From the NCBI GenBank assembly GCA_022360655.1, contig JAKSCK010000223.1, forward strand, positions 1-64,000: a stretch of DNA of 64,000 nt. Reading direction: 5' to 3'. The notes under the pieces are model-generated. The model had not been told where the DNA came from, searched no databases, and worked only from the letters and a program-made list of their open reading frames with translations. Below, piece after piece: positions 54,296-63,599 of this stretch. The DNA comes from Spirochaetales bacterium. GTDB taxonomy: Bacteria > Spirochaetota > Spirochaetia > DSM-2461. Each line of letters begins with the position of its first letter. The stretch's first letter is position 1. Both the position numbers and the translations under genes were made by a program.

Positions 54296-57200
54296 TTACT
54301 TCTCCAGGTAGAACTCTACCCGCCGGTTGCGCCATCGTTCATCAAGGTTTCCATGGGGAACCACAGGATCACTTCCTCCCAAGCCATTTGCCGTTAATCG
54401 GTTGGCTTGTACACCACGGGACACCAGCTCATCCACCACGGTTTGAGCTCGGGCCATGGACAGAGGGACAAGAATCTCATCCTGTTCTCGTTGAGCGGCC
54501 GTTGGATTGTTCCAATTGAGCATCACCGCATGGCCTTCCACCACAATGCGGTAACTGCCGTACTTCTGCATGATTTGAGCCAGGCGGTCAAGAACCTGAG
54601 CATTCTTTGCCCCTTCATCACCAGCACGAGTGAGGGCTGGGGAGGAGGGACTGAAATTGATGGTATTGATTCGGATTTTGAGTCGATCCCCCTCTCGAAT
54701 CACCAAAACGTCCACAGGAATAAGGCCATTCTCCACTGTTTTATGTCCCAATATATCCGTGACCGTCAAAACATAGGGATAATCCTCTGCCGATCCCACC
54801 GTCTCACCACGGCCACCACGGCCGTCCCAGATGATGCGTTCTGAGGGTCGTCCACGACCAGAGAATGTGATGAATTCATCCCCTCGAGGATCTTTGATCA
54901 CAAAGGACCAATCCTGAATGCGGGATTGATCTTCCACCTGTAATCCAATCACCACCTCATCATCCACATTGTCGCCATCCGGACTGAAGGGGCGTGGACT
55001 GATGGTGAGATTCACCTCGGGAGCACTTCCATCAGCTGTGAATGGACGAGAGGTTGCCAGAGGCCGTGCCCCCTGAGCAAATTCCACTTCCAAAGCGCCC
55101 GTAAATTCTCCTTCTACGGCCGTGCCATCCTGGGCCCGTCCATCCCATGTGAAGGCCTGGGGCGGCACACCCTCACCCTCTTCTGACCAAACCGCACGTC
55201 CCCTGGAATCTTGAATACGGAATATCCATTTCTTGGCCCCTGAGGTGTTGGGAACAACAGCACGGAAGCTCTGGAATCGATTGGGATCCGTCTCACCGGA
55301 CCGGAGGTATGCTTCGGAAGCCGTGAGATACACAGGACGTGGGGCTGTATCAATCACAATGTTTGAAAGCTCCCTCACCGTTTCATTTCCGGCGACGTCT
55401 TGAGCCTCCACACGGTAAGAATAGGAACCATCAGGAAGGAGATTCCCCGAATCATCACGTCCATCCCAAACCAAATTTTCTAACTGAGGACTCCAGAGCC
55501 AACGACGGCGCACCATTCTCTCTTCATCCAAAATAAACGATTCAAGAGAGGGCTCCTCAGTGGATTTCTGGCGAATGAACAAACGGTCTTTGTTTCCATC
55601 TCCATCCGGACCAAAAAGGCCATCAGGAATTTCCACCTCAAGTCGAGGTGCTTGAGTATCCACAACAATGGCACCCGTTTCTGCCCCTGCCTCATCACCC
55701 TTGAGATACACGATGTTGAGTTTGGCAAAATAGGAGCCGTCCAAAACCGTGGCTCCAGCGTTATCCTGTCCATTCCAAGAAAGCTGATCCACAGGGCGGC
55801 CCTTCCCTTCCCAGCGTCGCACTTCTTCCTCGAAGGAATTGAGAATCCACAGGCTCCATTCCCCCACCTCAGCATCGGAAACGGAAAGAGGGAAGAGCGT
55901 CACTTCATCATTGATGCCATTCCCAGTGGGAGCAAACACATCAAGTGAAGCCGTCAAAGAGGCCTCCACACTTTGGGTATCTACAGTGACAGAAACGGGA
56001 ACAGATTGACCCTGATTCCCGGCTTTATCCCGAGACTCCAGGACATAGAAATAGGTTCCATCTGCTACCAATCGTCCTTCTGCATCACGTCCATCCCATT
56101 CCAGTCGGCCAGGAACCTCCCCAACCCAAGACCACTCTTTCATCACGGTCCCTTCGGAATTGGTCAGTCGACCACTCCAACGCTCTTCGCTCGTCGTGGT
56201 TTGGATAAAATCCACCGTATTGCGTCGACTCCCACTCTGGGGGGAAAACAAATTCCAGTTTGCCCGTACCGTGGCTTCAGGAGCAGACATATCAATGGTA
56301 AAGAGAGGTGATGTCACTTCTGGACGGAAACCATTCTGATATTCAAGAGACAGATGAGCATAATACTCCCCTTCGGGAAGGGTTCTTCCATCCTTATTTG
56401 TTCCATTAAAAGCCACCTGATCAGGAACAGCAGGACTCAAACGCCGATTCCAAATCTTTTGAGATTGGCCGGCCTGATCTCGAACATCAATCTCCCACTC
56501 AATGATTCCAGATCGAACAGGAATCTGAGGTTCAATCCGGACAACGGCTTCATCCCCAGTAAGTAGGGGCGAGAACACAGAACGACTGATGGAAAGTGCC
56601 GGTTGAGGACGACGAGTATCCACAATCACGCCCTCAATGGAAGCCTCTGATGCATTACCCGCTTCATCAGTGGCACCAATCCAATAGGAATACACCCCAT
56701 CAGGAACTACCGTTGCACTGGCATCTCGCCCCTCCCATTCAAAGGAAGAAGGCTTGGTTTTAATCCAGGTATACTCCTTGATGGGCTGGCCTTGGGCATT
56801 GCTCCAGCGGGCCTCCCAAAGAGTTTCCACACTTCCATCCTGCCTGATGGAAAAGACATCCTTCACCCCATCCCCATCGGGAGAGAAAATTAAATCCAGT
56901 CCCTCTGGAACAACCAAGTCCAATTGGGGAGCCACAGTATCCACCACAACACCAAAGGGCCCCACATGGCCTTGATTTCCATTGTCATCCCAAAAAGCCA
57001 TGTGAACGGTGTACGTTCCATCAGGAGCAGAAGATCCTTGATCCGTTACACCATCCCACCGAAAAACATCTGGAAGGATGGTTCCTTGTTTTGGCGAGGT
57101 GATTCTGGTCCAAAGATTTTCAATACTCTCATTCTCTGGACGCTCATCTTTGTTCTGGTAGGTTCGAACCACATTTCCATCATCATCTCGAACCTGCCAA

Positions 57201-58303
57201 AGATATCCTGTGATGTACCGCTCATCGTCAGCAGTGTATTCAATAATGAGTTCATCCTGGATTCCATCATAATTGGGAGAGATGTATCGTAGATCTCCAT
57301 AATCCACGGTGATTTGTGGCGGATTGGAATCCCGGACTCCAAAGGGCAGGACTGCCCCAAGAGAAAATCCCCAAACATCGGCATACAATGGCGCTGCAGC
57401 CGCTTCAAGACCCATACGAGAGGTTTTTTGTTTGGCTTCAGGATCTTCCTTTCCCAAAGGGAAATGGGCCGAAAGAGAAATGGAAGGAATCAGTGTCTTC
57501 CATTCTCCTTGGATGGCATCACGTAAATCCAATGTGGTACCCAAGCTCAAACGTGCAGGACCAAAACGAACATCCGTTCCAATACCAAACCAAAAATCGG
57601 TAAAACTGGGAAATCGAAGATCCCCTCGGAGAGTCCATTGAAAGGATGGTTTTGATACCACTTCAAAAGCAGCCCCAATGGCTGGTGTCAGGTTGTTCCC
57701 CAGAGCATTGGTGTACCCCCGGGTTTGTGAACCTGTTCGATATCCAATTCCCGTCAGAGTGGCCCCCCAACGGAAATTCTGGAGTTTGCCAAGAGTTCCT
57801 GGTTGGTGAAGAAAACCAAAGTTCAGTGCTCCTCCACCCTGAAAGACACCATCAATGGTCCCAAAACCACCATCAAGACCAAGCCCCAAATACAAATCCG
57901 AATACAGTTCTTTGGAAAAGGTGAATGAGGCATGACCTGAAACCCCAAGATCCATAGCAGAACTGGTAAAGGCATTGGTATGAAGAAACTCTAAGGTTCC
58001 AGACAGCACACCATAACGGGTAGGAAATGCCATGGCCGCTGTAGCGGCATGGCCCAAACCTGGGGCCTCTCCAGTACCAGCCAGGGCTGTGTAGTTGAGT
58101 TCTAAAATTGTTCTCTGAAAAACGGCAGCAACAGCAGGGTTGATCCGTCCATCACTGGGCCGTTGAGCTTGGGTCACAGAAAGTCCACTTCCCAACGTCC
58201 CAGGAGAAAGAAGACGAAGCGTATTCTCACCGGAGGATGGTGGAGTCTGAGCACCAAGAGTGAATACCGTTAGGAATAATCCGATGACAAAGGTTCGACG
58301 CAT
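54296..58303 (-). CDS. giant exported protein with FlgD-like Ig repeats and C-terminal OmpA domain
   Basis: 1335 aa (1345 if ATG 58333 is used). Signal peptide, an N-terminal porin-like beta region (about 30-325), then about 7-8 repeats of ~100 residues. Each repeat begins with a SPDGDG-type calcium-loop motif (e.g. FSPDGDGVKD, FGPDGDGNKD, FSPDGDNVDD) and contains a WDGRD...DG(T/S)Y module as in FlgD-like Ig domains. Some loops are degenerate (FSPLLTGD, FSPQSGSR). The last ~150 residues are an OmpA peptidoglycan-binding domain (GHAVML, NRRVEFYL). Likely links outer membrane and peptidoglycan. First gene of the 22-kb block. Confidence 0.85.
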   Translation of the reverse strand: MRRTFVIGLFLTVFTLGAQTPPSSGENTLRLLSPGTLGSGLSVTQAQRPSDGRINPAVAAVFQRTILELNYTALAGTGEAPGLGHAATAAMAFPTRYGVLSGTLEFLHTNAFTSSAMDLGVSGHASFTFSKELYSDLYLGLGLDGGFGTIDGVFQGGGALNFGFLHQPGTLGKLQNFRWGATLTGIGYRTGSQTRGYTNALGNNLTPAIGAAFEVVSKPSFQWTLRGDLRFPSFTDFWFGIGTDVRFGPARLSLGTTLDLRDAIQGEWKTLIPSISLSAHFPLGKEDPEAKQKTSRMGLEAAAAPLYADVWGFSLGAVLPFGVRDSNPPQITVDYGDLRYISPNYDGIQDELIIEYTADDERYITGYLWQVRDDDGNVVRTYQNKDERPENESIENLWTRITSPKQGTILPDVFRWDGVTDQGSSAPDGTYTVHMAFWDDNGNQGHVGPFGVVVDTVAPQLDLVVPEGLDLIFSPDGDGVKDVFSIRQDGSVETLWEARWSNAQGQPIKEYTWIKTKPSSFEWEGRDASATVVPDGVYSYWIGATDEAGNASEASIEGVIVDTRRPQPALSISRSVFSPLLTGDEAVVRIEPQIPVRSGIIEWEIDVRDQAGQSQKIWNRRLSPAVPDQVAFNGTNKDGRTLPEGEYYAHLSLEYQNGFRPEVTSPLFTIDMSAPEATVRANWNLFSPQSGSRRNTVDFIQTTTSEERWSGRLTNSEGTVMKEWSWVGEVPGRLEWDGRDAEGRLVADGTYFYVLESRDKAGNQGQSVPVSVTVDTQSVEASLTASLDVFAPTGNGINDEVTLFPLSVSDAEVGEWSLWILNSFEEEVRRWEGKGRPVDQLSWNGQDNAGATVLDGSYFAKLNIVYLKGDEAGAETGAIVVDTQAPRLEVEIPDGLFGPDGDGNKDRLFIRQKSTEEPSLESFILDEERMVRRRWLWSPQLENLVWDGRDDSGNLLPDGSYSYRVEAQDVAGNETVRELSNIVIDTAPRPVYLTASEAYLRSGETDPNRFQSFRAVVPNTSGAKKWIFRIQDSRGRAVWSEEGEGVPPQAFTWDGRAQDGTAVEGEFTGALEVEFAQGARPLATSRPFTADGSAPEVNLTISPRPFSPDGDNVDDEVVIGLQVEDQSRIQDWSFVIKDPRGDEFITFSGRGRPSERIIWDGRGGRGETVGSAEDYPYVLTVTDILGHKTVENGLIPVDVLVIREGDRLKIRINTINFSPSSPALTRAGDEGAKNAQVLDRLAQIMQKYGSYRIVVEGHAVMLNWNNPTAAQREQDEILVPLSMARAQTVVDELVSRGVQANRLTANGLGGSDPVVPHGNLDERWRNRRVEFYLEK

Positions 58304-58409
58304 GGCAACCAAAAGATTTCCCATAATTCCCATGATACCCCAAATTCCAGCAAAGAGACCAATGGTTCAGGGGGGTCACGTAAAGCAAGATTCTAGCCAT
58401 AATGTTCTT

Positions 58410-59183
58410 ATGGATTCAAAGGCAAATGAGACATGGTGGAATGATTCCCAGTTCTGGGACGATTTTGCCCCACTAATGTTTGATCAAGAGAGAATACGAG
58501 AAGCTGGCCCAGATATGGATGGCTTGGAGTCATTAACCCAGTCCCATCCAGGAGCAGGTCCTCTGTTGGATTTAGGTTGTGGTCCGGGTAGGCATAGTCT
58601 GGAACTGGCTCGACGGGGATACAAGGTCATAGGAATTGATTTGCACCAACCCTATCTCCAGCAAGCTCAGGACAGAGCAATCCAGGAAAATTTGGAACAA
58701 TCCACATCATTTGTGAATGCAGACATCCGCCATTATCATGCCCCCACCCCCTTAGCAGGAGCTCTAAGTCTCTTCCAAACTATTGGATACACGGAAGATA
58801 TTGAAGATGATTTGTCCCTCTGTAAAAAAACTCAGGAAAACTTGGCACCAGGGGGATGGTTTCTTATTGAAAGTGATGGCAAAGAAGTCATTGCCAGAAA
58901 CCTCGAACACCGTACCTGGATTGAACGCGAGGGGAGAACCATATTGCTGGAATACACTGCAGAAGCAGCGTGGACTCGTCTACGGAATCATTGGAAATTC
59001 CAGGATAAAGAGGGGAAATGGCATGAATGTGATTTCACATACCGACTCTTTTCAGCCCTTGAAATGGGCCAGCTGCTTGAAGAAGCAGGCTTTGCTTCCA
59101 TTGAATTTTTTGGAGCCTTAGATGGCCGGCCCTACAATCAAGATGCCCAGAAGCTCGTGGCTCTTGCTCGAAAACCATGGTAG
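58410..59183 (+). CDS. class I SAM-dependent methyltransferase
   Basis: 257 aa. SAM motif I LLDLGCGPGRHSLELARRG, then GIDLHQPYL (acidic loop); later motifs FLIESDG and a C-terminal beta region as in small-molecule methyltransferases (UbiE/Tam-like). The substrate is unknown. Start uncertain: ATG 58410 is used, no obvious ribosome-binding site; upstream ATGs would enter the divergent gene's 5' region. Divergent from the OmpA/Ig gene. Confidence 0.8.
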   Translation: MDSKANETWWNDSQFWDDFAPLMFDQERIREAGPDMDGLESLTQSHPGAGPLLDLGCGPGRHSLELARRGYKVIGIDLHQPYLQQAQDRAIQENLEQSTSFVNADIRHYHAPTPLAGALSLFQTIGYTEDIEDDLSLCKKTQENLAPGGWFLIESDGKEVIARNLEHRTWIEREGRTILLEYTAEAAWTRLRNHWKFQDKEGKWHECDFTYRLFSALEMGQLLEEAGFASIEFFGALDGRPYNQDAQKLVALARKPW

Positions 59184-59234
59184 CATCATTCATCAGGTCT
59201 CCCTTGTTTTATCTTGAAGAGGCCTGAGAGAAGT

Positions 59235-59268
59235 CGGAATCATCCTTCCATTCAGAAGGAGGATTCCG
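59235..59268 (+). repeat. long inverted repeat between the methyltransferase and phosphatase genes
   Basis: CGGAATC-A-TCCTTC (59235-59248) pairs with GAAGGA-G-GATTCCG (59255-59268): 13 of 14 positions with a single A-G mismatch, loop 6 nt. It is probably the terminator of the methyltransferase gene, though no U-tract follows. Confidence 0.5.
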
Positions 59269-59272
59269 CCAG

Positions 59273-59286
59273 GTGATTTCAATCAC
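59273..59286 (+). promoter_or_regulatory. CRP/FNR-type palindrome upstream of the phosphatase pair
   Basis: GTGATTTCAATCAC matches GTGA-N6-TCAC, the core of CRP-family operators. A weak promoter (-35 TTTCAA 59277-59282, 17-nt spacer, -10 TAATTA 59300-59305) overlaps it. The phosphatase start is 35 nt downstream of the site. Confidence 0.4.
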
Positions 59287-59320
59287 AAATTTTATTGCCT
59301 AATTATTCTGGAGCAGCCTC

Positions 59321-61459
59321 ATGAACATCAGACCGAAGCTCATCATCAGTGAAATTGCCCTGAGCATTGTCCTGTTCTTTGCCGTTCTTTTTTCAATTTC
59401 ATCCTTTGTTAAATTCATTGAATTCGAAAATCTCAAGATAAAAATTGCTTCACTTCAAGATTCTGCGAGCCAGTTGAGATTTTCAGTTATTGGCATGACC
59501 GCAAAGAGTGAACCAGCGGATTTTTTGATACAGGAATACCAGCTTCTCTCCAATAATATGGAAGAAGATTTGGAAGATATTGCTTCCGACCCTCTGTTCA
59601 AAGAACTTCCTTTGGGCGCGGAAGAATACTTTATTGAGGCCCAAACCACCTGGGAAAATACACGAAGCAGTTTGTCAACAGAAACCATTGTTTCGCATTT
59701 GAACCTCCGTGATCAGATCAATTCCACCGAGCCTCTTTCCCTTGCAGAAGCTCTCGCCTTGACCGTTAATAATCCCAGTATTCATCAAGATCTTCGAACC
59801 GCACTGATTTCAGCCGATCGTGATCTTCGTCGCTTGGAACGGGATCGATACCGCGCTTTTGAAACCGAACTTGATCGAACCATGCTCTATCTTGAAAAAG
59901 CCGCTGAAGATTTTCGACGCAACCAGTTTCGTTTGGCCATAGGTGTTCCTGCTCTCGTCCTTCTTGTGATGCTCTTCGGAATTCATTCCTTTGCATCTCA
60001 AATGAGCACAAACCTCCAGAAGCTCGCTGATGCTCTTGCCGAAATTGCTGGCGGTGATTTCTCTACCCGTGTGGATATGCAAACAAAGGATGAATTCAGC
60101 AGCCTTGCCTCCAGCATCAATGCCTTCACACGCACTCTTGGTGCCAAACTTGAATCCTTCCGCCACATCATGCATGAAATTGGGCAAACCCTGAATGAAG
60201 GTGTGGATACGGCCCTTGTCGAAAAAACCCTACTCAATCTGGCACTTCGAGACACCGTTGGCGATGGAGCGGCTTTGTACAAAGTCGGCGGTGAGGCCGG
60301 AGAACTCATCCTCTCGCAAGCCCAAGGCAAATTTCGGCCTCCTTTTCCTGTCGAAGAGCTTCCTGAAAATCCAGATGATGAGGATGTGATTGCCTTCCTT
60401 CATTCCCGCATCATCCGTCCTGGAGAAACCATTCTGGGTGATTCTGCCAAAAGTGGCGAATCACGAATGATTCGAAATAGTCAGTTTGCCTATGGTATTG
60501 ATTGGGCTCGAGACCCAGCCCATCCCCTCCACATTGCCTCCTTGATGGTGCTTCCTCTTCAGGTGGGTTCTACGGTTTTTGGTGTTCTTGTGGTGAGTTC
60601 TTCTCGGAATGGCCGGTTTTTTAGCGATTTGGAATTTGCCAACATGCAATCATTTGCAGAACTTGCTGCAATTACCTTGGACAACATCCTCAAATATGCG
60701 GACATCTTAGAAGCCTCCCAGCTCAACCGAGAATTGGGCATTGCAGAAGAGATTCAGAATGATCTCCTTCCCAAAAAACTCCCCCTTCTCCCAGGAGGTG
60801 AAGTGGGGTATCTCTCCAGACGTATCAAGGGATTGAATGGCGACTATTTTGATGTATTTCCTCTGGGAGGAGGGAAATCCATCATCAGTGTTTGTGAAGT
60901 GGCCGGTCGAGGTGTACCTGCCGGTTTGGTTATGGTGATGATTCGAACCATCTTACGACTTGTGACCCATCCTGGTTCAGAAGCTCTTGATGTGATGCAT
61001 CTATTGAATAGAGACATGACCCAAAACATCGCCATTGAAAACTATGCCAGTGTGAGCATTCTGATTATGAATCATGAAGGTGAGTACACCTATTGCTCTG
61101 CAGCACATCACCCTTTGCAAGTGTTCCACCAAGACATGGGTGAATATGAATCCATTCGCTTAAAAGGCATCCCTGTTGGAATTGATCCTTCCGCATCCTA
61201 TGAACAGAAAAAAGGAACACTGAATCCTGGAGATTTGGTTCTTTTCCATACGGATGGAGTTCCTGAAAGTCGAAGCAGAACTGGAGACCAATTTGGCATG
61301 ACAGGACTCCTTGATCTCGTGGCCCAAGAGGCCAAAAATCCACCTCCCACCATCATGAATCAACTCAAGGCCGAATTGGAGTTCTTTGAACGTGGAACAC
61401 AACAGAATGATGACCAAACGGTTGTGGTCCTGAAATACAAAGGAGAAGGTGCCGTATGA
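59321..61459 (+). CDS. membrane-bound HAMP-GAF-SpoIIE phosphatase, altered motif
   Basis: 712 aa. TM1 (about 7-29), extracytoplasmic domain (about 30-200), TM2 (about 204-226), HAMP (about 227-280), GAF-like (about 300-460), and SpoIIE/PP2C domain (about 470-712). Metal site partly kept: GDYFD, HTDGVPE, NDDQT. But the DVAGKG motif reads EVAGRG, with Glu526 in place of a metal-binding Asp. Such enzymes dephosphorylate serine/threonine on partner proteins such as anti-sigma antagonists. GGAG lies 8 nt before ATG 59321. Its stop overlaps the paralogue's start (ATGA). Confidence 0.88.
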   Translation: MNIRPKLIISEIALSIVLFFAVLFSISSFVKFIEFENLKIKIASLQDSASQLRFSVIGMTAKSEPADFLIQEYQLLSNNMEEDLEDIASDPLFKELPLGAEEYFIEAQTTWENTRSSLSTETIVSHLNLRDQINSTEPLSLAEALALTVNNPSIHQDLRTALISADRDLRRLERDRYRAFETELDRTMLYLEKAAEDFRRNQFRLAIGVPALVLLVMLFGIHSFASQMSTNLQKLADALAEIAGGDFSTRVDMQTKDEFSSLASSINAFTRTLGAKLESFRHIMHEIGQTLNEGVDTALVEKTLLNLALRDTVGDGAALYKVGGEAGELILSQAQGKFRPPFPVEELPENPDDEDVIAFLHSRIIRPGETILGDSAKSGESRMIRNSQFAYGIDWARDPAHPLHIASLMVLPLQVGSTVFGVLVVSSSRNGRFFSDLEFANMQSFAELAAITLDNILKYADILEASQLNRELGIAEEIQNDLLPKKLPLLPGGEVGYLSRRIKGLNGDYFDVFPLGGGKSIISVCEVAGRGVPAGLVMVMIRTILRLVTHPGSEALDVMHLLNRDMTQNIAIENYASVSILIMNHEGEYTYCSAAHHPLQVFHQDMGEYESIRLKGIPVGIDPSASYEQKKGTLNPGDLVLFHTDGVPESRSRTGDQFGMTGLLDLVAQEAKNPPPTIMNQLKAELEFFERGTQQNDDQTVVVLKYKGEGAV

Positions 61460-63561
61460 GAGTCCGTGCAAAAATCACCCTTATTCAATCATTAATCCTC
61501 AGCGGCTTCCTCATTTCTATGGCCGTTGTTATGGTACGATTCACCCAGGCCGATCGCCTCAAATCTCTTGAGCTTCGGGGGATTGAAGCTCTCACGGAAA
61601 TTCGCACACTCGAAAAGAAAACACTGTTTTTCACCTCAAGACAGCAGTCCCTCCAAAGCATATGGGATGATTGGTTTTCCACCTTCACACGTTTGGATTA
61701 TTACTACACAGACCTCCTCACAAATCCCAACCATCGCCTGCTGGGACCAGCCGCCATGGCCCGGCGAGATTCACGTTATGAAGCATGGACATCCATTAAA
61801 GAAGAGGAGATTACCCCCCTCATTCTTCAACTCGAACAACTTTTAGATGAAGGAATCGGGGATTTATCACAAGATAACGGCATACGCATCACCATGCGAC
61901 TCTTCCCTGAAGATTCTCGTATTCAGGAGCTGATGCGATTAGATGAGGATTTTAACCAACTTCGCTATTCATTGGTTTCAAGCATCCTCATTCCCTCTGA
62001 AGTGTTTGTTTCCGACCTCAGGGAACGTGTTGAGCAGTTTACCTCCACCATTGCCTATGCTGTCATGCTCATTACACTTGTGATTCAAGTGGGTGGGGCC
62101 ATTCTTGGATTTCGATTCTCTCGCCGTCTGGGTGAACGTGTTGCTACAATGGAACGGGCCCTTTCAAAGGTTGCTGAGGGGAACTTCAGCACCGATTTTT
62201 CCATCCAATCTGGTGATGAATTGGAACTGATTTCCAGACGATTTAAACGTCTCACCAGTGACTTATGGAATCGCCTAGATTCCATGAAAGACATGCTCCG
62301 AGACATTGGTGGTTCTGCTGGAGAAGGAATGGAAATGGATGAACTCTTGGAGTTTATGCTTGAGTTGGCTATTGATAATACTGGAGCTGACTCTGGAATT
62401 CTTTATCTCACTCAAAAACAGAATCTTGTGCTGACAAAACACCAGGGGTATTTTCCTCCTCCCATGCCCCTTCCTCCGATGGTGGCCAACAAACGGGAAT
62501 ATGTTGTGGACTGGTTTCGCACCTTGAGCATTCCTCTCGGAGAAGGTTTTTTAGGATCCATTGCTCTGAATGGAGAACCCTACTTTGTTCGAGACAACCA
62601 GGAGAGCATCCTCCCCAATAATGCCGATATTCAAAGTGATCTCTACATCAACTCGGCCATTTTCCTTCCCTTAACAGTTTCAGGTTCCGTGATTGGATTG
62701 CTGGGACTGGCTCTTACCCAGCAAAATACTCGATTCACAGACTTGGATTATGCCTACATGCGCTCATATAGTGAGTTCATTTCACTCACCATTGATAACA
62801 TGCGGAAGTACATGGCCCTTGTGGAATCCCATCGCCTCAACCGCGAGATTGAAGTGGCCGCAGACATTCAAAAAGCTCTTCTCCCAGAGCGAATGCCCCG
62901 CCTCCCTGGTGCTGAAGTTCATGCTTTCAGTGATGCTGCCAAAGGCGTAAGTGGTGACTATTACGATGTTTTTGAACTTGGTCATGGTAAAACGGCTATT
63001 GTGGTTTGTGATGTGGCAGGGAAAGGAGTTCCCGCCTCACTTTTGATGATCATGATTCGGACCGTTCTTCGATCCGTCAGTTCTCCAGGAAAACGTGCAG
63101 ATCGAATTTTGCATGAGGTGAATACTGCCATCACAAAGCGACTTCGGGCCGATCGATTTGCCACTATATCCCTCATCATCCTTGATCTGGATGCCGGCAT
63201 TGTGTCCTATTCCAATGGGGCACATCATCCCTTGTATATTTTACGAGGGGATACTGGCCGTTTCCGAATGTTTGATACCGATGGACTTCCCCTTGGTATT
63301 GATGCCAATGCCTCCTATGGACATAAAAAAATCAAAGTGGCCTCGGGAGATTATCTTGTAATGTTCACCGATGGACTTTCGGAAGCACGAGATGGCAGTG
63401 GTGAAGAACTGGGAATTGAACGCCTTCTGACCTTCATTGCCCGCAATGCTCAGAAATCACCTCAAGAACTCTCCAAAACTGTGAAGGACTTTTTAACCAC
63501 CTATACCGCGGGACAAACACAGCATGATGATCAGACTTTCTTGGCCCTAAAAGTGGGTTAG
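61456..63561 (+). CDS. membrane-bound HAMP-GAF-SpoIIE phosphatase, canonical motif
   Basis: 701 aa, paralogue of the preceding gene with the same layout: TM1 (about 10-29), extracytoplasmic sensor, TM2 (about 195-217), HAMP, GAF-like domain, SpoIIE/PP2C domain. Metal-binding motifs are all canonical: GDYYD, CDVAGKGVPA, FTDGLSE, HDDQT. Coupled to the first paralogue by a 4-nt overlap. No anti-sigma or STAS partner is next to it, so the substrates are unlinked. Confidence 0.92.
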   Translation: MRVRAKITLIQSLILSGFLISMAVVMVRFTQADRLKSLELRGIEALTEIRTLEKKTLFFTSRQQSLQSIWDDWFSTFTRLDYYYTDLLTNPNHRLLGPAAMARRDSRYEAWTSIKEEEITPLILQLEQLLDEGIGDLSQDNGIRITMRLFPEDSRIQELMRLDEDFNQLRYSLVSSILIPSEVFVSDLRERVEQFTSTIAYAVMLITLVIQVGGAILGFRFSRRLGERVATMERALSKVAEGNFSTDFSIQSGDELELISRRFKRLTSDLWNRLDSMKDMLRDIGGSAGEGMEMDELLEFMLELAIDNTGADSGILYLTQKQNLVLTKHQGYFPPPMPLPPMVANKREYVVDWFRTLSIPLGEGFLGSIALNGEPYFVRDNQESILPNNADIQSDLYINSAIFLPLTVSGSVIGLLGLALTQQNTRFTDLDYAYMRSYSEFISLTIDNMRKYMALVESHRLNREIEVAADIQKALLPERMPRLPGAEVHAFSDAAKGVSGDYYDVFELGHGKTAIVVCDVAGKGVPASLLMIMIRTVLRSVSSPGKRADRILHEVNTAITKRLRADRFATISLIILDLDAGIVSYSNGAHHPLYILRGDTGRFRMFDTDGLPLGIDANASYGHKKIKVASGDYLVMFTDGLSEARDGSGEELGIERLLTFIARNAQKSPQELSKTVKDFLTTYTAGQTQHDDQTFLALKVG

Positions 63562-63573
63562 ATCAGGATAAGT

Positions 63574-63599
63574 CTTGGGATTCACTACCGAATCCCAAG
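63574..63599. terminator. bidirectional terminator hairpin at the phosphatase/HdeD convergence
   Basis: CTTGGGATTC (63574-63583) pairs with GAATCCCAAG (63590-63599) around a 6-nt loop, 13 nt after the plus-strand stop. On the minus strand it overlaps the last codons and stop of the HdeD-like gene. No long U-tract. Confidence 0.55.
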
